A stretch of 38,136 nucleotides of DNA from Kiritimatiellia bacterium. GTDB taxonomy: Bacteria > Verrucomicrobiota > Kiritimatiellia > RFP12 > UBA1067. The notes below the pieces were generated by a model. That model did not search any database, had not been told where the DNA came from, and saw nothing but the letters and a program-made list of their open reading frames with translations. The translations under genes were made by a program, and so were the position numbers. This document shows positions 7,425 through 15,581 of this stretch, one piece after another. Positions within the stretch are counted from its first letter, which is position 1. Each line of letters starts with the position of its first letter. Location of the stretch: assembly GCA_904502135.1 (NCBI GenBank), contig CAJGDE010000006.1:1-38136 (forward strand), given 5' to 3'.

Positions 7425-10400
7425 ATGAAAAAGATACTGTGTGCAATCTTGGCGGTTGTTTCGATATGCGCTTACAAAAGTTCTAACGCATATCCGATAA
7501 CTGTCAATGTCCCCGAACGCGGCTATGTCTCTCTTCAGATTTCCGATTCCAAGGGCGAGGTGGTTAGTCACGCTGTAAGTGCGGATATTCTAGACAAGGG
7601 CGAGCGCACGATCGAGTGGGATATGCGCGATACGATTGAAGGCGGCCGGTTGCCGGTCGGAAAATATTCGTATAAAGCTATTTTAATTCCCGATCATTCG
7701 CTCATTTATCAAGGTTGCTTCTATCCGACTGCGCTTGCCGACGGCCAGACGCCGTGGCACAACGCCCGTTCGGGTGGCGGCGGTTGGCTTGCCGACCATT
7801 TTGCCCCTAAATCAATTGTGCGCGTGGGCGAGTTTATGTATATTACCGCAATGTGCGAAGCGGCTCATGGGCTTATAAAGTGCGATAAGGATCTTAACAA
7901 ACTTTGGGGGACGCGCCATTGGGTTTTCAATACGCCTTTCACTTCCGCCTCCGAGGGCGATTTCTATTACGGCTTCAAGGGTGGAGTTAAGAAAGTTGAC
8001 GCGCGAAGCGATCAGATCGGCGCGGTGAAAACGAAGGCGAAGGGACAGTCTTTCGCTGTAATCGGCGATAAGGCGTATTTTAGCGATGGTGATGCCGTCA
8101 ATGTATGGGACTTTTCCGAGAAGGCGGATGCCGAAACTGAAAAACCGTTAGATTCAATTTTTGTGCCAAAGGCAGGCCAGATACGTAAAACGCCTGATGG
8201 TAAGCTTCTTCTTTGGAGCGGCAGAGATATTGTGCGGCTTGATCCTTCGACGAAAAAAACAGAAAAGCTCCTTAAGGATGCTGCGGAAAATCCCGGTGGA
8301 CTTGCCGTGCGGGAAGATGGAGTAATTGCTGTCGGGGACTGCGCAAAGCATACGGTAACCGTATATGACAGAGATTTGAAGGTGATCCGCACTCTTGGCA
8401 AAGGTTCACGGCGTGCGGTCGGACCATGGGACGAAGATACGCTTGAAGATCCCTACGGGATCGAGTTTGGTCCTGACGGGCGACTTTGGATATGCGAGCA
8501 GTCCCAGCAGCCAAAACGCGTCGGCGTGTGGAATATCGATACGGGGCATTGCGAAAAATCCATTGTAGGCCCCACGAACTACGGCGGCGGCGGAACGCTT
8601 GATCCGGACAATGCCGATCGCGCGTTCTGGGGGTATATAGAATTTTTGAAGGACAAGAAAGGAAAGTATCGGCCTTCGCGCATTTTCTTCCGTCCGGGAG
8701 CCGATGGATGCGGGCCCTGGGGCGGTATTCCCACCTACGCCTTCAGGTCGCGCGGAAGGCTCTGGTTTACCGATCAGCAAAATGTCATGGGCAACAGCGG
8801 CAATGTGCTTTATGTCTATGAAAACGGCCGCGCCCGTTCAGTGGCCGCATGGGGTAATGCGAGTTTTCTCGCGACGAAACTTCCGCAGTTCAAGGGGCGG
8901 AATTTCGCCTTTTCTTGGACGGATCTTAACGATGACGGTCGCATTACCGCAGATGAATGCGTCATAGACGAGCATATCAAGGGTCTCGGTACGGGCTGGG
9001 TGAATCGCGTGAACGACAATTTTGAAATTGCGTTCGGTTGCGACTCAAGTGGTGTCGTGAAGTTTAAGCCTGTCGGGTTCACCGAGAAGGGCTATCCCGT
9101 CTACGGTCATCTGCAATCTGAGCTTCATCCACCGTTTGTAGCCGCGCATCATCAGGGGCGTTTTGCCTCTTCGCACATGGTCGACGCGAAAGGGAATATT
9201 CTGACATTGTCTAAGCCGCTAATGTCAATCGCCTCCGACGGGAAGGTTAATTTTCGCTACCGGAATCGTTGGCCTTCGCTGCATGATAGCCATGAGACTA
9301 CGGAGTCTGGGCGCAGGCTTGGAGAGCTGATCGGCACAACGCGTTTTTGGGGGGCTGCAAAACTTAATGATGATATCGGAGAGATCGTCTGTTTCAATTC
9401 GAATCTCGGCTGTGTGTATTTGATGAGCGCGGACGGAGTTTTTCTCGCGCAGATCATGCAGGATCAGCGCTGCGGCCTACATTGGTCGTATCCGAGATTC
9501 CCCGATTCTGACACTCTTAAAAAGACATCGATGCAGGATGAGCATTTTCTCGGCGAGTTTCAACGCACGAGGTTCAATGGGCGCGATGCGCTTGTCATCG
9601 TCTGCGGCAAGACGCACGCGTCGGTCATTGAAATAGGGGGGCTTGAGAAGGCGCGACGCCTGCCCTGCGGAACTTTTACCGTGACGAAAAAAGATCTTGC
9701 CAAGGTTGCGCAAGGCAAGGCGGATGACCTTGCGAAAAGTCATGTGCCCCCGACATATACCGTCAAACGGATTCTGCCTCCAAAGGGATTTGCGCAGGAC
9801 GATAATATCTGCGATATCGCCGATGATCTTGCCGGGGATTTGGAAGAAGATATTCCCGCGCCGCAGGTCACGTTGGGAAGGCCCCCTGATAACGTGTGGC
9901 AGAGCGGAAATCTTGCAAGGGGTCCGGGCGGCGACTTCTTTCGCGCTTTCTATGATGGACGATACCTGTATTTTTCATATACCTGCCGCGAAAACGGCTC
10001 ATCCATGAAAAACAGCGGCAAGGATATTTCCACTCTTTTCTTAACCGGCGGAGCGATAGATTTTTTGATTCAGACTAACGCGGGGGCGGATAGATTTCGC
10101 AAGAGCGCCGCTCGTGGAGACATAAGACTTCTATTCGCCGAACTGAACGGAAAGATCGTTTGCGTCAAATACGATTACGTTAATCCCAAGTCGCCGAGAT
10201 CCGAGAGAGTGGAGTTTAAATCCGATGTCGCAAAGACGACGATATCTTCAGTAAAGGAGCTTAAACACCTTTCCGCCTGGGCTCAGCGCTCTAACGGTCT
10301 CTTTACTCTTCGCGCCGTCATACCGCTGTCCTGCATAACAGAGAGACTGCCCAAAGAAACCCGCTTTGATGTCGGACGCATTGCCGGCGATCCCTCCGGT

Positions 10401-10514
10401 GCGGTTTCCGTAGAGCGCGTTTATTGGAGCAATAAGGCGACTTCACTCATGAGCGATGAGCCCACTCAGGCCGGAGTAGAGCCGAGATTGTGGGGGAAGG
10501 CCGTGTTTGAGTGA
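7425..10514 (+). CDS. Large secreted protein: FlgD-like domain, beta-propeller, CBM9/DOMON-like tail
   Basis: The 1029-residue protein begins with a clear signal peptide (KK, hydrophobic core, SNA before residue 23). Residues about 25-90 form an FlgD-like immunoglobulin fold (VSLQISDSKGEVV ... GKYSYKA). Residues about 95-700 carry repeated NHL/beta-propeller blades (for example GIEFGPDGRLWICEQ). Near residue 500 the loop DLNDDGRITADE has the spacing of an EF-hand-type calcium site. From about 790 to the end is a beta-sandwich resembling the CBM9/DOMON family (DGRYLYFSYTCREN ... AIDFLIQTN), ending in LWGKAVFE. The protein is likely extracellular or periplasmic and may bind carbohydrate. No catalytic residues are recognised. 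The next gene is a paralogue with the binding module at the other end as well. Confidence 0.7.
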   Translation: MKKILCAILAVVSICAYKSSNAYPITVNVPERGYVSLQISDSKGEVVSHAVSADILDKGERTIEWDMRDTIEGGRLPVGKYSYKAILIPDHSLIYQGCFYPTALADGQTPWHNARSGGGGWLADHFAPKSIVRVGEFMYITAMCEAAHGLIKCDKDLNKLWGTRHWVFNTPFTSASEGDFYYGFKGGVKKVDARSDQIGAVKTKAKGQSFAVIGDKAYFSDGDAVNVWDFSEKADAETEKPLDSIFVPKAGQIRKTPDGKLLLWSGRDIVRLDPSTKKTEKLLKDAAENPGGLAVREDGVIAVGDCAKHTVTVYDRDLKVIRTLGKGSRRAVGPWDEDTLEDPYGIEFGPDGRLWICEQSQQPKRVGVWNIDTGHCEKSIVGPTNYGGGGTLDPDNADRAFWGYIEFLKDKKGKYRPSRIFFRPGADGCGPWGGIPTYAFRSRGRLWFTDQQNVMGNSGNVLYVYENGRARSVAAWGNASFLATKLPQFKGRNFAFSWTDLNDDGRITADECVIDEHIKGLGTGWVNRVNDNFEIAFGCDSSGVVKFKPVGFTEKGYPVYGHLQSELHPPFVAAHHQGRFASSHMVDAKGNILTLSKPLMSIASDGKVNFRYRNRWPSLHDSHETTESGRRLGELIGTTRFWGAAKLNDDIGEIVCFNSNLGCVYLMSADGVFLAQIMQDQRCGLHWSYPRFPDSDTLKKTSMQDEHFLGEFQRTRFNGRDALVIVCGKTHASVIEIGGLEKARRLPCGTFTVTKKDLAKVAQGKADDLAKSHVPPTYTVKRILPPKGFAQDDNICDIADDLAGDLEEDIPAPQVTLGRPPDNVWQSGNLARGPGGDFFRAFYDGRYLYFSYTCRENGSSMKNSGKDISTLFLTGGAIDFLIQTNAGADRFRKSAARGDIRLLFAELNGKIVCVKYDYVNPKSPRSERVEFKSDVAKTTISSVKELKHLSAWAQRSNGLFTLRAVIPLSCITERLPKETRFDVGRIAGDPSGAVSVERVYWSNKATSLMSDEPTQAGVEPRLWGKAVFE

Positions 10515-10552
10515 TTGTTTTGTCTGAACTATTTTTAAAATAACATTGAAAC

Positions 10553-10560
10553 AAGGAGGT
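10553..10560 (+). promoter_or_regulatory. Full-length Shine-Dalgarno AAGGAGGT for the 1204-residue protein
   Basis: AAGGAGGT is an exact complement of the usual 16S rRNA 3' end and lies five bases before the ATG at 10566. It is the strongest ribosome binding site I noticed in the window, suggesting high translation of the downstream secreted protein. Confidence 0.75.
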
Positions 10561-10565
10561 TTAAG

Positions 10566-13500
10566 ATGAAAAGGATTTTATCTGGCGTTATTGCCGTCAT
10601 GGCGGCGTATGCCGTATTCGCGACGGAGACCGAGAATGTGAAGTTCACTATAGTTCATGCGCCCGGGGCGGTAAATGTCGATGGAGATTTCGCGGATTGG
10701 GATCTTGGCGGGTCGATATTCTGCTGTTCTAATGTCGAGAAGTTCCGAGATTCGTATTCCGTGTGGATTTCGGCCATGTGGGATAGGGATAATCTCTATT
10801 TTCTGTTTCGTTGGAATGATGCAACCGCGATGAACAATCCCGGGCTTGCGGGAAGCGACTACCCGTGGCAGGGTGACTGTATGCAGGTTCGCCTCGCGAC
10901 AAGTCCCAAGAGCGCGAGCGCGTTTAATGGTCTTAAGCATAATACGGATGTATCGAAGCTGCCGGTGAAGTTCGCCCATTTTGAGCTCTGGCGCGACAGG
11001 AATGGGACTGCGGCGGCGAGCGCCACGCTGGACTTTTCCGCTCAACCCAAGGGCGAGGATGTTATGTCAAAAGGCGTAAAGGAGGCGTTCAAGGAAGTTC
11101 CCGGCGGTTATATTCAGGAGGTTTGCGTACCATGGGCGCTCATAACCGACGGCGGATACCGGCCGAAAAACGGCGAGAGAATGCTTCTTACCTTTGAGCC
11201 CAACTATCGTACGAGCGCAGGCCAGCGTCTTACCACAAAGGATCTTTTCAGAGACGGTATTCAGCCTGACCGGTCGATGACGTTCATGCGCGCCGACGTG
11301 TGGGGGCTTGCGGAGTTTGCGCCAAGGGCGTCTTTGCAGCCGCTGCGTCTTGCCGATGGGAGGACTCTTCCTGTAACGATGGAGAAGGCCGTTCCTGCCG
11401 TTGATTGGAGCAAGCTCAAGGCGGCGAAGGTGAAAAGCGGCTTTAAGCCGATTAAGTTTAAGCTTGATGAGGCGGCGAACGTTTCTGTAATCATAAAAAA
11501 CGCAGCCGGCAATGTCGTGGCCTGGCCGCTTTCGAATCAGCCGCTGCCGGCGGGAGAAAACGAGATTTTATGGAATGGGCTTGACGCTTGCTATGATACG
11601 CATGTGGGCGATGTGGTTCCTGCGGGAGTGTATACATGGGAAGGTCTTGCGCACAAGCCTTTTCATATAGAGCTTCAAGGTTGGGCGCACGCTGCGGGCC
11701 CTAATCCGTACGATGTCGCGGGCGGCGGCTGGGGAGGTGATCACGGAGATCCGTGTTCGGTAGCGTGCGATGGCGAGCGCGTGTATCTCGGTTGGCATCG
11801 CGCTGAAGCGGGGCAGGCGGTCGTTGCTGCTGATCTCGACGGAAATATGATTTGGCATCATAAGCGCGGCGGATTTGGTACGGCCCGTCAGCTTGCCGTC
11901 GACGGCAAGGGTCATATCTATGTCTACGATGCGGGGCAAGATAATACCGTTTACCGCCTTGATGCCGCGAAAGGCACTTACGATAATTTCGATAATACGA
12001 ACAGCGCCGAGTTTTCGCTTGCAGGTTTTAAGCTTGGGCTTGCAAAGCGCATGCGCTACGTCGCCGGCCGACTTGAGTTTACATTCAAGAATGAAGTCCT
12101 TTCCGTAGCGGTGGCAAATCTCAAGGATGTGAAACGCCGATCTGCGAGCGCAGATGATCTTGCAGTGCGTACGGTTGGATCGGATGGTCTTGTTTACATT
12201 GCTATCGGCGCGCCGGATCACCAGATAAGAGTTCTTAAAAACGGTCGTGAGATTCGAAGAATCGGAAAGAAGGGCGGCCGCCGCCTTTCAGGGAAATGGG
12301 ATAAGGACGGCGTATACAACGTAGCTGATATTGCTATTGACGCCAAGGGGTCTCTTTGGGTGGCTGAAGCCGATTCGTTGCCGAGGCGTTTTTCAAAATG
12401 GAATTCAAAAACAGGGGCGTTTGAAGCTGAGTTTTTCGGTTCTACCGTATACGGCGCGCTTGGAGGAGCGATCTGTCCTGCAGATCCTCATATAATGATC
12501 GGTCAGGGGTGCGAATGGCGACTTGACGGCAAATCAACGCGGGCGCAGTGCGTAGGTTATGTCTCGCGCGCCGCGAACTGGGGGTGTTCGCGTTTTGGGC
12601 GCGGTCCAAACGGAGAGATTTACTGCGCAATCGCCGGCTGGTGGATGACCGATGCGTCAAAGGTGAAGATTTATCAGCGCATGGGGCCAGGAGAATGGAA
12701 ATTTCGTGCAGCGCTTGAGCAGAGCGCAAAGGGGCTTAAGACTTGGGCTGATGAAAACGGCGATGAAGTTCAGCAGTCTGGCGAGTGGCGCGATTTTTCT
12801 TCAATTGATCTCGGCTCGTGGATTACCGGCTGGTATATGACGATGAACCAGTCGATGACATGGTTTTCCGGACGGTATGTTATTCCTGTTGCCAGGTGGA
12901 CTAAGTGCGGCGCGCCTGTTTACGATCTTTCAAAAGCCAAAAGGATGGGGGACGATGCCGCGAAGCATACTGGCGGGATGGGCGCGACGGCGGGCATTGT
13001 TTCTGAAGACGGACGATATGCCTTCTATAACGCTCAGTACAATACGAAGCATTCGTATTCTCCTTGTTATGATATTGCCAGCGGAAAGTGTCTCTTTAAA
13101 ATTCCGAGCTGCTATGTGGGGGTGCATGGCGGGCACTCAGCGCCTCCTGCGAAACGCGGTCTTATTAGGGCAGCCTACGATATAATCGGCACGGCGGCTT
13201 TCCCCGGCGCGCTCGGCAACATTTTTGTAATCGGCACCGACAAGGGCGAATGGCATATTGTCAACGATCGCGGCTTCTATGTATCTGGGCTTTTCGAGCC
13301 GGATCCGATGAGCGTTGTTTGGCCAAAAAGCTTCAATGTCGGCACTGTTCTTGATAAGACGCCCCCAGGGCAGGGGTCGGAGGATTTTGGAGGTTCCATA
13401 ATCCGTGCCGACGACGGCGAGCTCTACGCCTTGTTCGGAAAGACGGCTTTTATTAACGCTAAGATATCAGGTCTTAATAGCGCGAAATCTATTCCCGGAG

Positions 13501-14180
13501 GAAAAATCGTCTTTTCCGCCGCCGATGTCGCCACGGCCAATGATTTCAAAAAGCAACTTGCGAGCGGAAAGATTACCGCCTTTACCTGCGATTTCGAGGT
13601 GCAAGGCGATGAGGCTATCGCATTGCCGTTCACGGCGAGAGCCAAGTGTGTCGACGGCCGCATTGAATTTGAATATGATGTCAAGGATAAAACGCCATGG
13701 GTGAACGGCGCAAGCGATTTTAAAAACATGTATGCGATGGGCGATACGGTTGATTTCCAGCTTACGGACGGAAATGGCGATTTGCGTCTTTCGGTGGGGG
13801 AGGTTAAGGGTAAAGTGTCAGCCGCTCTCTACAAGATGAAGAGTAAAACTGAAAAATTGCCTCACACATTCTACTCCGGCGTTTATCGCGACGGTGTGAC
13901 ATGGGAACTCGTAAAGGAGATTCCGGTTAAGGCAAAAGTAGATAAACGAAAAGACGGCTACAAGGTTTCGTTCTCTATTACAGAGAAGAGTCTCGCTCTT
14001 GCTGAACCTCTTGCAGGTCGCAAAGTAAAGGGCGATTTCGGCGTCACCTTTGGCGATATGGCTGGGCGCGATACGGTGCTTAGAGTCTTTAAGTTCAATA
14101 AAGCAACGGGCATCGTTTCCGATGAAGTGGAGGAGCTGAAACTCCAGCCAAACAATTGGAGTGAAATCCATTTTGATTAA
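10566..14180 (+). CDS. Very large secreted protein: CBM9-like, FlgD-like, beta-propeller, C-terminal DOMON-like
   Basis: The 1204-residue protein starts with a signal peptide (MKRILSGVIAVMAAYAVFA). Residues about 25-260 are a CBM9/DOMON-like beta-sandwich (VDGDFADWD, WDRDNLYFLFRWND, VRLATSPKSASAF). Residues about 295-360 are an FlgD-like fold (VSVIIKNAAGNVVAWPL ... VPAGVYTWEGL). Residues about 380-960 form a propeller that parallels the previous protein (GGGWGGDHGDPCSVACDGERVY against GGGGWLADHFAPKSIVRVGEFMY). DENGDEVQQSGE near residue 729 corresponds to the calcium-like loop of the paralogue. The last 250 residues are a second beta-sandwich. Known relatives act as extracellular carbohydrate-binding or polysaccharide-associated proteins; no enzyme active site is visible. 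Together with the preceding gene it is probably a tandem duplication that then changed domain composition. Confidence 0.7.
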   Translation: MKRILSGVIAVMAAYAVFATETENVKFTIVHAPGAVNVDGDFADWDLGGSIFCCSNVEKFRDSYSVWISAMWDRDNLYFLFRWNDATAMNNPGLAGSDYPWQGDCMQVRLATSPKSASAFNGLKHNTDVSKLPVKFAHFELWRDRNGTAAASATLDFSAQPKGEDVMSKGVKEAFKEVPGGYIQEVCVPWALITDGGYRPKNGERMLLTFEPNYRTSAGQRLTTKDLFRDGIQPDRSMTFMRADVWGLAEFAPRASLQPLRLADGRTLPVTMEKAVPAVDWSKLKAAKVKSGFKPIKFKLDEAANVSVIIKNAAGNVVAWPLSNQPLPAGENEILWNGLDACYDTHVGDVVPAGVYTWEGLAHKPFHIELQGWAHAAGPNPYDVAGGGWGGDHGDPCSVACDGERVYLGWHRAEAGQAVVAADLDGNMIWHHKRGGFGTARQLAVDGKGHIYVYDAGQDNTVYRLDAAKGTYDNFDNTNSAEFSLAGFKLGLAKRMRYVAGRLEFTFKNEVLSVAVANLKDVKRRSASADDLAVRTVGSDGLVYIAIGAPDHQIRVLKNGREIRRIGKKGGRRLSGKWDKDGVYNVADIAIDAKGSLWVAEADSLPRRFSKWNSKTGAFEAEFFGSTVYGALGGAICPADPHIMIGQGCEWRLDGKSTRAQCVGYVSRAANWGCSRFGRGPNGEIYCAIAGWWMTDASKVKIYQRMGPGEWKFRAALEQSAKGLKTWADENGDEVQQSGEWRDFSSIDLGSWITGWYMTMNQSMTWFSGRYVIPVARWTKCGAPVYDLSKAKRMGDDAAKHTGGMGATAGIVSEDGRYAFYNAQYNTKHSYSPCYDIASGKCLFKIPSCYVGVHGGHSAPPAKRGLIRAAYDIIGTAAFPGALGNIFVIGTDKGEWHIVNDRGFYVSGLFEPDPMSVVWPKSFNVGTVLDKTPPGQGSEDFGGSIIRADDGELYALFGKTAFINAKISGLNSAKSIPGGKIVFSAADVATANDFKKQLASGKITAFTCDFEVQGDEAIALPFTARAKCVDGRIEFEYDVKDKTPWVNGASDFKNMYAMGDTVDFQLTDGNGDLRLSVGEVKGKVSAALYKMKSKTEKLPHTFYSGVYRDGVTWELVKEIPVKAKVDKRKDGYKVSFSITEKSLALAEPLAGRKVKGDFGVTFGDMAGRDTVLRVFKFNKATGIVSDEVEELKLQPNNWSEIHFD

Positions 14181-14193
14181 TATGTTCATGCAG

Positions 14194-14223
14194 TTGCGCG
14201 AAGATAGGCGTTTTTGCTATAAT
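14194..14223 (+). promoter_or_regulatory. Promoter for nusA: TTGCGC, 18-base spacer, TGCTATAAT
   Basis: A perfect TATAAT (14218-14223) is preceded by TGC, making an extended -10. TTGCGC at 14194-14199 is a possible weak -35 with an 18-base spacer. The start of transcription would be near 14230, giving a leader of about 70 bases. Confidence 0.6.
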
Positions 14224-14234
14224 AATGTCGGTTT

Positions 14235-14260
14235 TCGGAGGCCTAGGCAGGTCTGTCCGA
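14235..14260 (+). other. Hairpin in the nusA leader
   Basis: TCGGA (14235-14239) pairs with TCCGA (14256-14260) and GGCCT (14240-14244) pairs with AGGTC plus one G-T wobble (14249-14253), with a two-base bulge and the loop AGGC. It lies entirely within the predicted 5' leader, upstream of the ribosome binding site. A T-rich stretch (TTTTATTGTTTTTTG) follows after five bases, so it could be a weak attenuator or only an RNA-stabilising hairpin. Confidence 0.4.
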
Positions 14261-14286
14261 TGTGATTTTATTGTTTTTTGACAAAA

Positions 14287-14292
14287 AAGGAG
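14287..14292 (+). promoter_or_regulatory. Ribosome binding site that fixes the nusA start
   Basis: AAGGAG at 14287-14292 is six bases before the ATG at 14299. A TTG at 14278 is in frame upstream but has no ribosome binding site, so it is rejected as the start. Confidence 0.7.
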
Positions 14293-14298
14293 CGAAAA

Positions 14299-15579
14299 AT
14301 GGCAATGAACAGTCAGTTGCTTGCAGTTGTGCAGCATATTGAAAACGAGCGTGGCGTCAGCCGCGAAATTGTTTTGACGGCTATCGAACAGGCCATCTGT
14401 CAGGCGGCACGCAAAAATCAAGATGTGACTAACGATTTGCGCGTTGCCATAGATCGAAAAGATCTTTCGCTCCATGTCTACGATACGCTTGTCGTTTCAA
14501 GCGAAGAAGTAGGTCCTGGCTTCATCACGCCAGAGCGTGCCGTAAGATTCAATCACGGTAATCCTCTTGCCGAGGGTGACACCATTGAAATAGAAATGCC
14601 GGCCTCTCGCCTCGGTCGAATCGCCGCGCAGACTTCACGTCAGGTGATTATGCAGAAGATACGTGAAGCTGAGCGTATGAATACGTTTTCTGAATATAAA
14701 GATCGTATCGGTGATATAGTTTCAGGTACCGTAAGTGCCATATCTCACCGCGACACTTACGTTACTGTCGGAAAGACCGAAATGGTTCTGCCGGCGAAAG
14801 AGCGAATCCCGACGGAAGATTTTCAGGTTGGAGACTCCATACGGGCTATTATTTTGAGAGTCGATCAGGAAGCCAAGGGTCCGTCAGTGGTTCTCAGCCG
14901 TTCCAGCGGAAAATTTGTTGAAGCTCTTTTCAGACTTGAGGTCAGCGAGATTTCCGACGGTGTCGTTGAAATCATGGGTGTAAGCCGCGATCCCGGGTTC
15001 AGAGCGAAGCTTGCGGTGCGCACGGCAAACGAGAACGTAGATCCCGTCGGAGCTTGCGTTGGTCAGCGCGGAAGCCGCGTCAAGACGATCGTCAATGAGC
15101 TTTCTGGTGAAAAGATCGATATTGTGCGTTGGAATGAGGATATTCGCCAATACGTTGCGCAGGCTCTCGCTCCGGCGAAACTGGAATCTATCGAAGTTGA
15201 TAGTGTTCAGCCCAATACCGTCAATGTGGTGGTCGCCGCCGATCAGTATTCTTTGGCGATCGGCAAGCGCGGGCAGAACGTTAGACTTACGACGAAGCTT
15301 ACGGGTTGGCACATTGAAATCAAGAAGTCAATGGCTACGGCGAGCTTTGAAGATCAAAAGGCGGAGGCGATCAAGGAGCTCGCCGAGACATTCAGCGTCT
15401 CCCTCAGCGTAGCTACACAGATGGCCGATGCCGGTTACCTCAATGTTGAAGGCATTGCGGAAGAAGATGAGGCCGGTTTCATCGCCGCCACAGGCCTTGA
15501 TGAAGTTACGGCCAAGGGCGTGTACGCTGCGGCCAAGGCTGTTGCAGAACTTACAAACGGCGTTGAAGAAGAGGCCTGA
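14299..15579 (+). CDS. nusA: Transcription termination/antitermination protein NusA
   Basis: The 426-residue protein binds RNA polymerase and nascent RNA and controls pausing, termination and antitermination. The NusA N-terminal domain spans about 1-130, the S1 domain about 137-203 (GDIVSGTVSAISHRDTYVTVG), and two KH domains follow with the RNA-binding turns GQRG (255-258, in DPVGACVGQRGSRV) and GKRG (322-325, in YSLAIGKRGQNV). The C-terminal 70 residues are an acidic helix-hairpin-helix region. The start at 14299 is set by AAGGAG. The gene opens a nusA-infB-rbfA unit, the order usual in bacteria, but no rimP precedes it: the upstream gene is an unrelated secreted protein. The infB start follows three bases after the nusA stop. 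Confidence 0.96.
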   Translation: MAMNSQLLAVVQHIENERGVSREIVLTAIEQAICQAARKNQDVTNDLRVAIDRKDLSLHVYDTLVVSSEEVGPGFITPERAVRFNHGNPLAEGDTIEIEMPASRLGRIAAQTSRQVIMQKIREAERMNTFSEYKDRIGDIVSGTVSAISHRDTYVTVGKTEMVLPAKERIPTEDFQVGDSIRAIILRVDQEAKGPSVVLSRSSGKFVEALFRLEVSEISDGVVEIMGVSRDPGFRAKLAVRTANENVDPVGACVGQRGSRVKTIVNELSGEKIDIVRWNEDIRQYVAQALAPAKLESIEVDSVQPNTVNVVVAADQYSLAIGKRGQNVRLTTKLTGWHIEIKKSMATASFEDQKAEAIKELAETFSVSLSVATQMADAGYLNVEGIAEEDEAGFIAATGLDEVTAKGVYAAAKAVAELTNGVEEEA

Positions 15580-15581
15580 AA

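Noticed and set aside
14278..14298. TTG start for nusA, giving seven extra residues
   Set aside because: The Shine-Dalgarno AAGGAG (14287-14292) lies downstream of it and fits the ATG at 14299.
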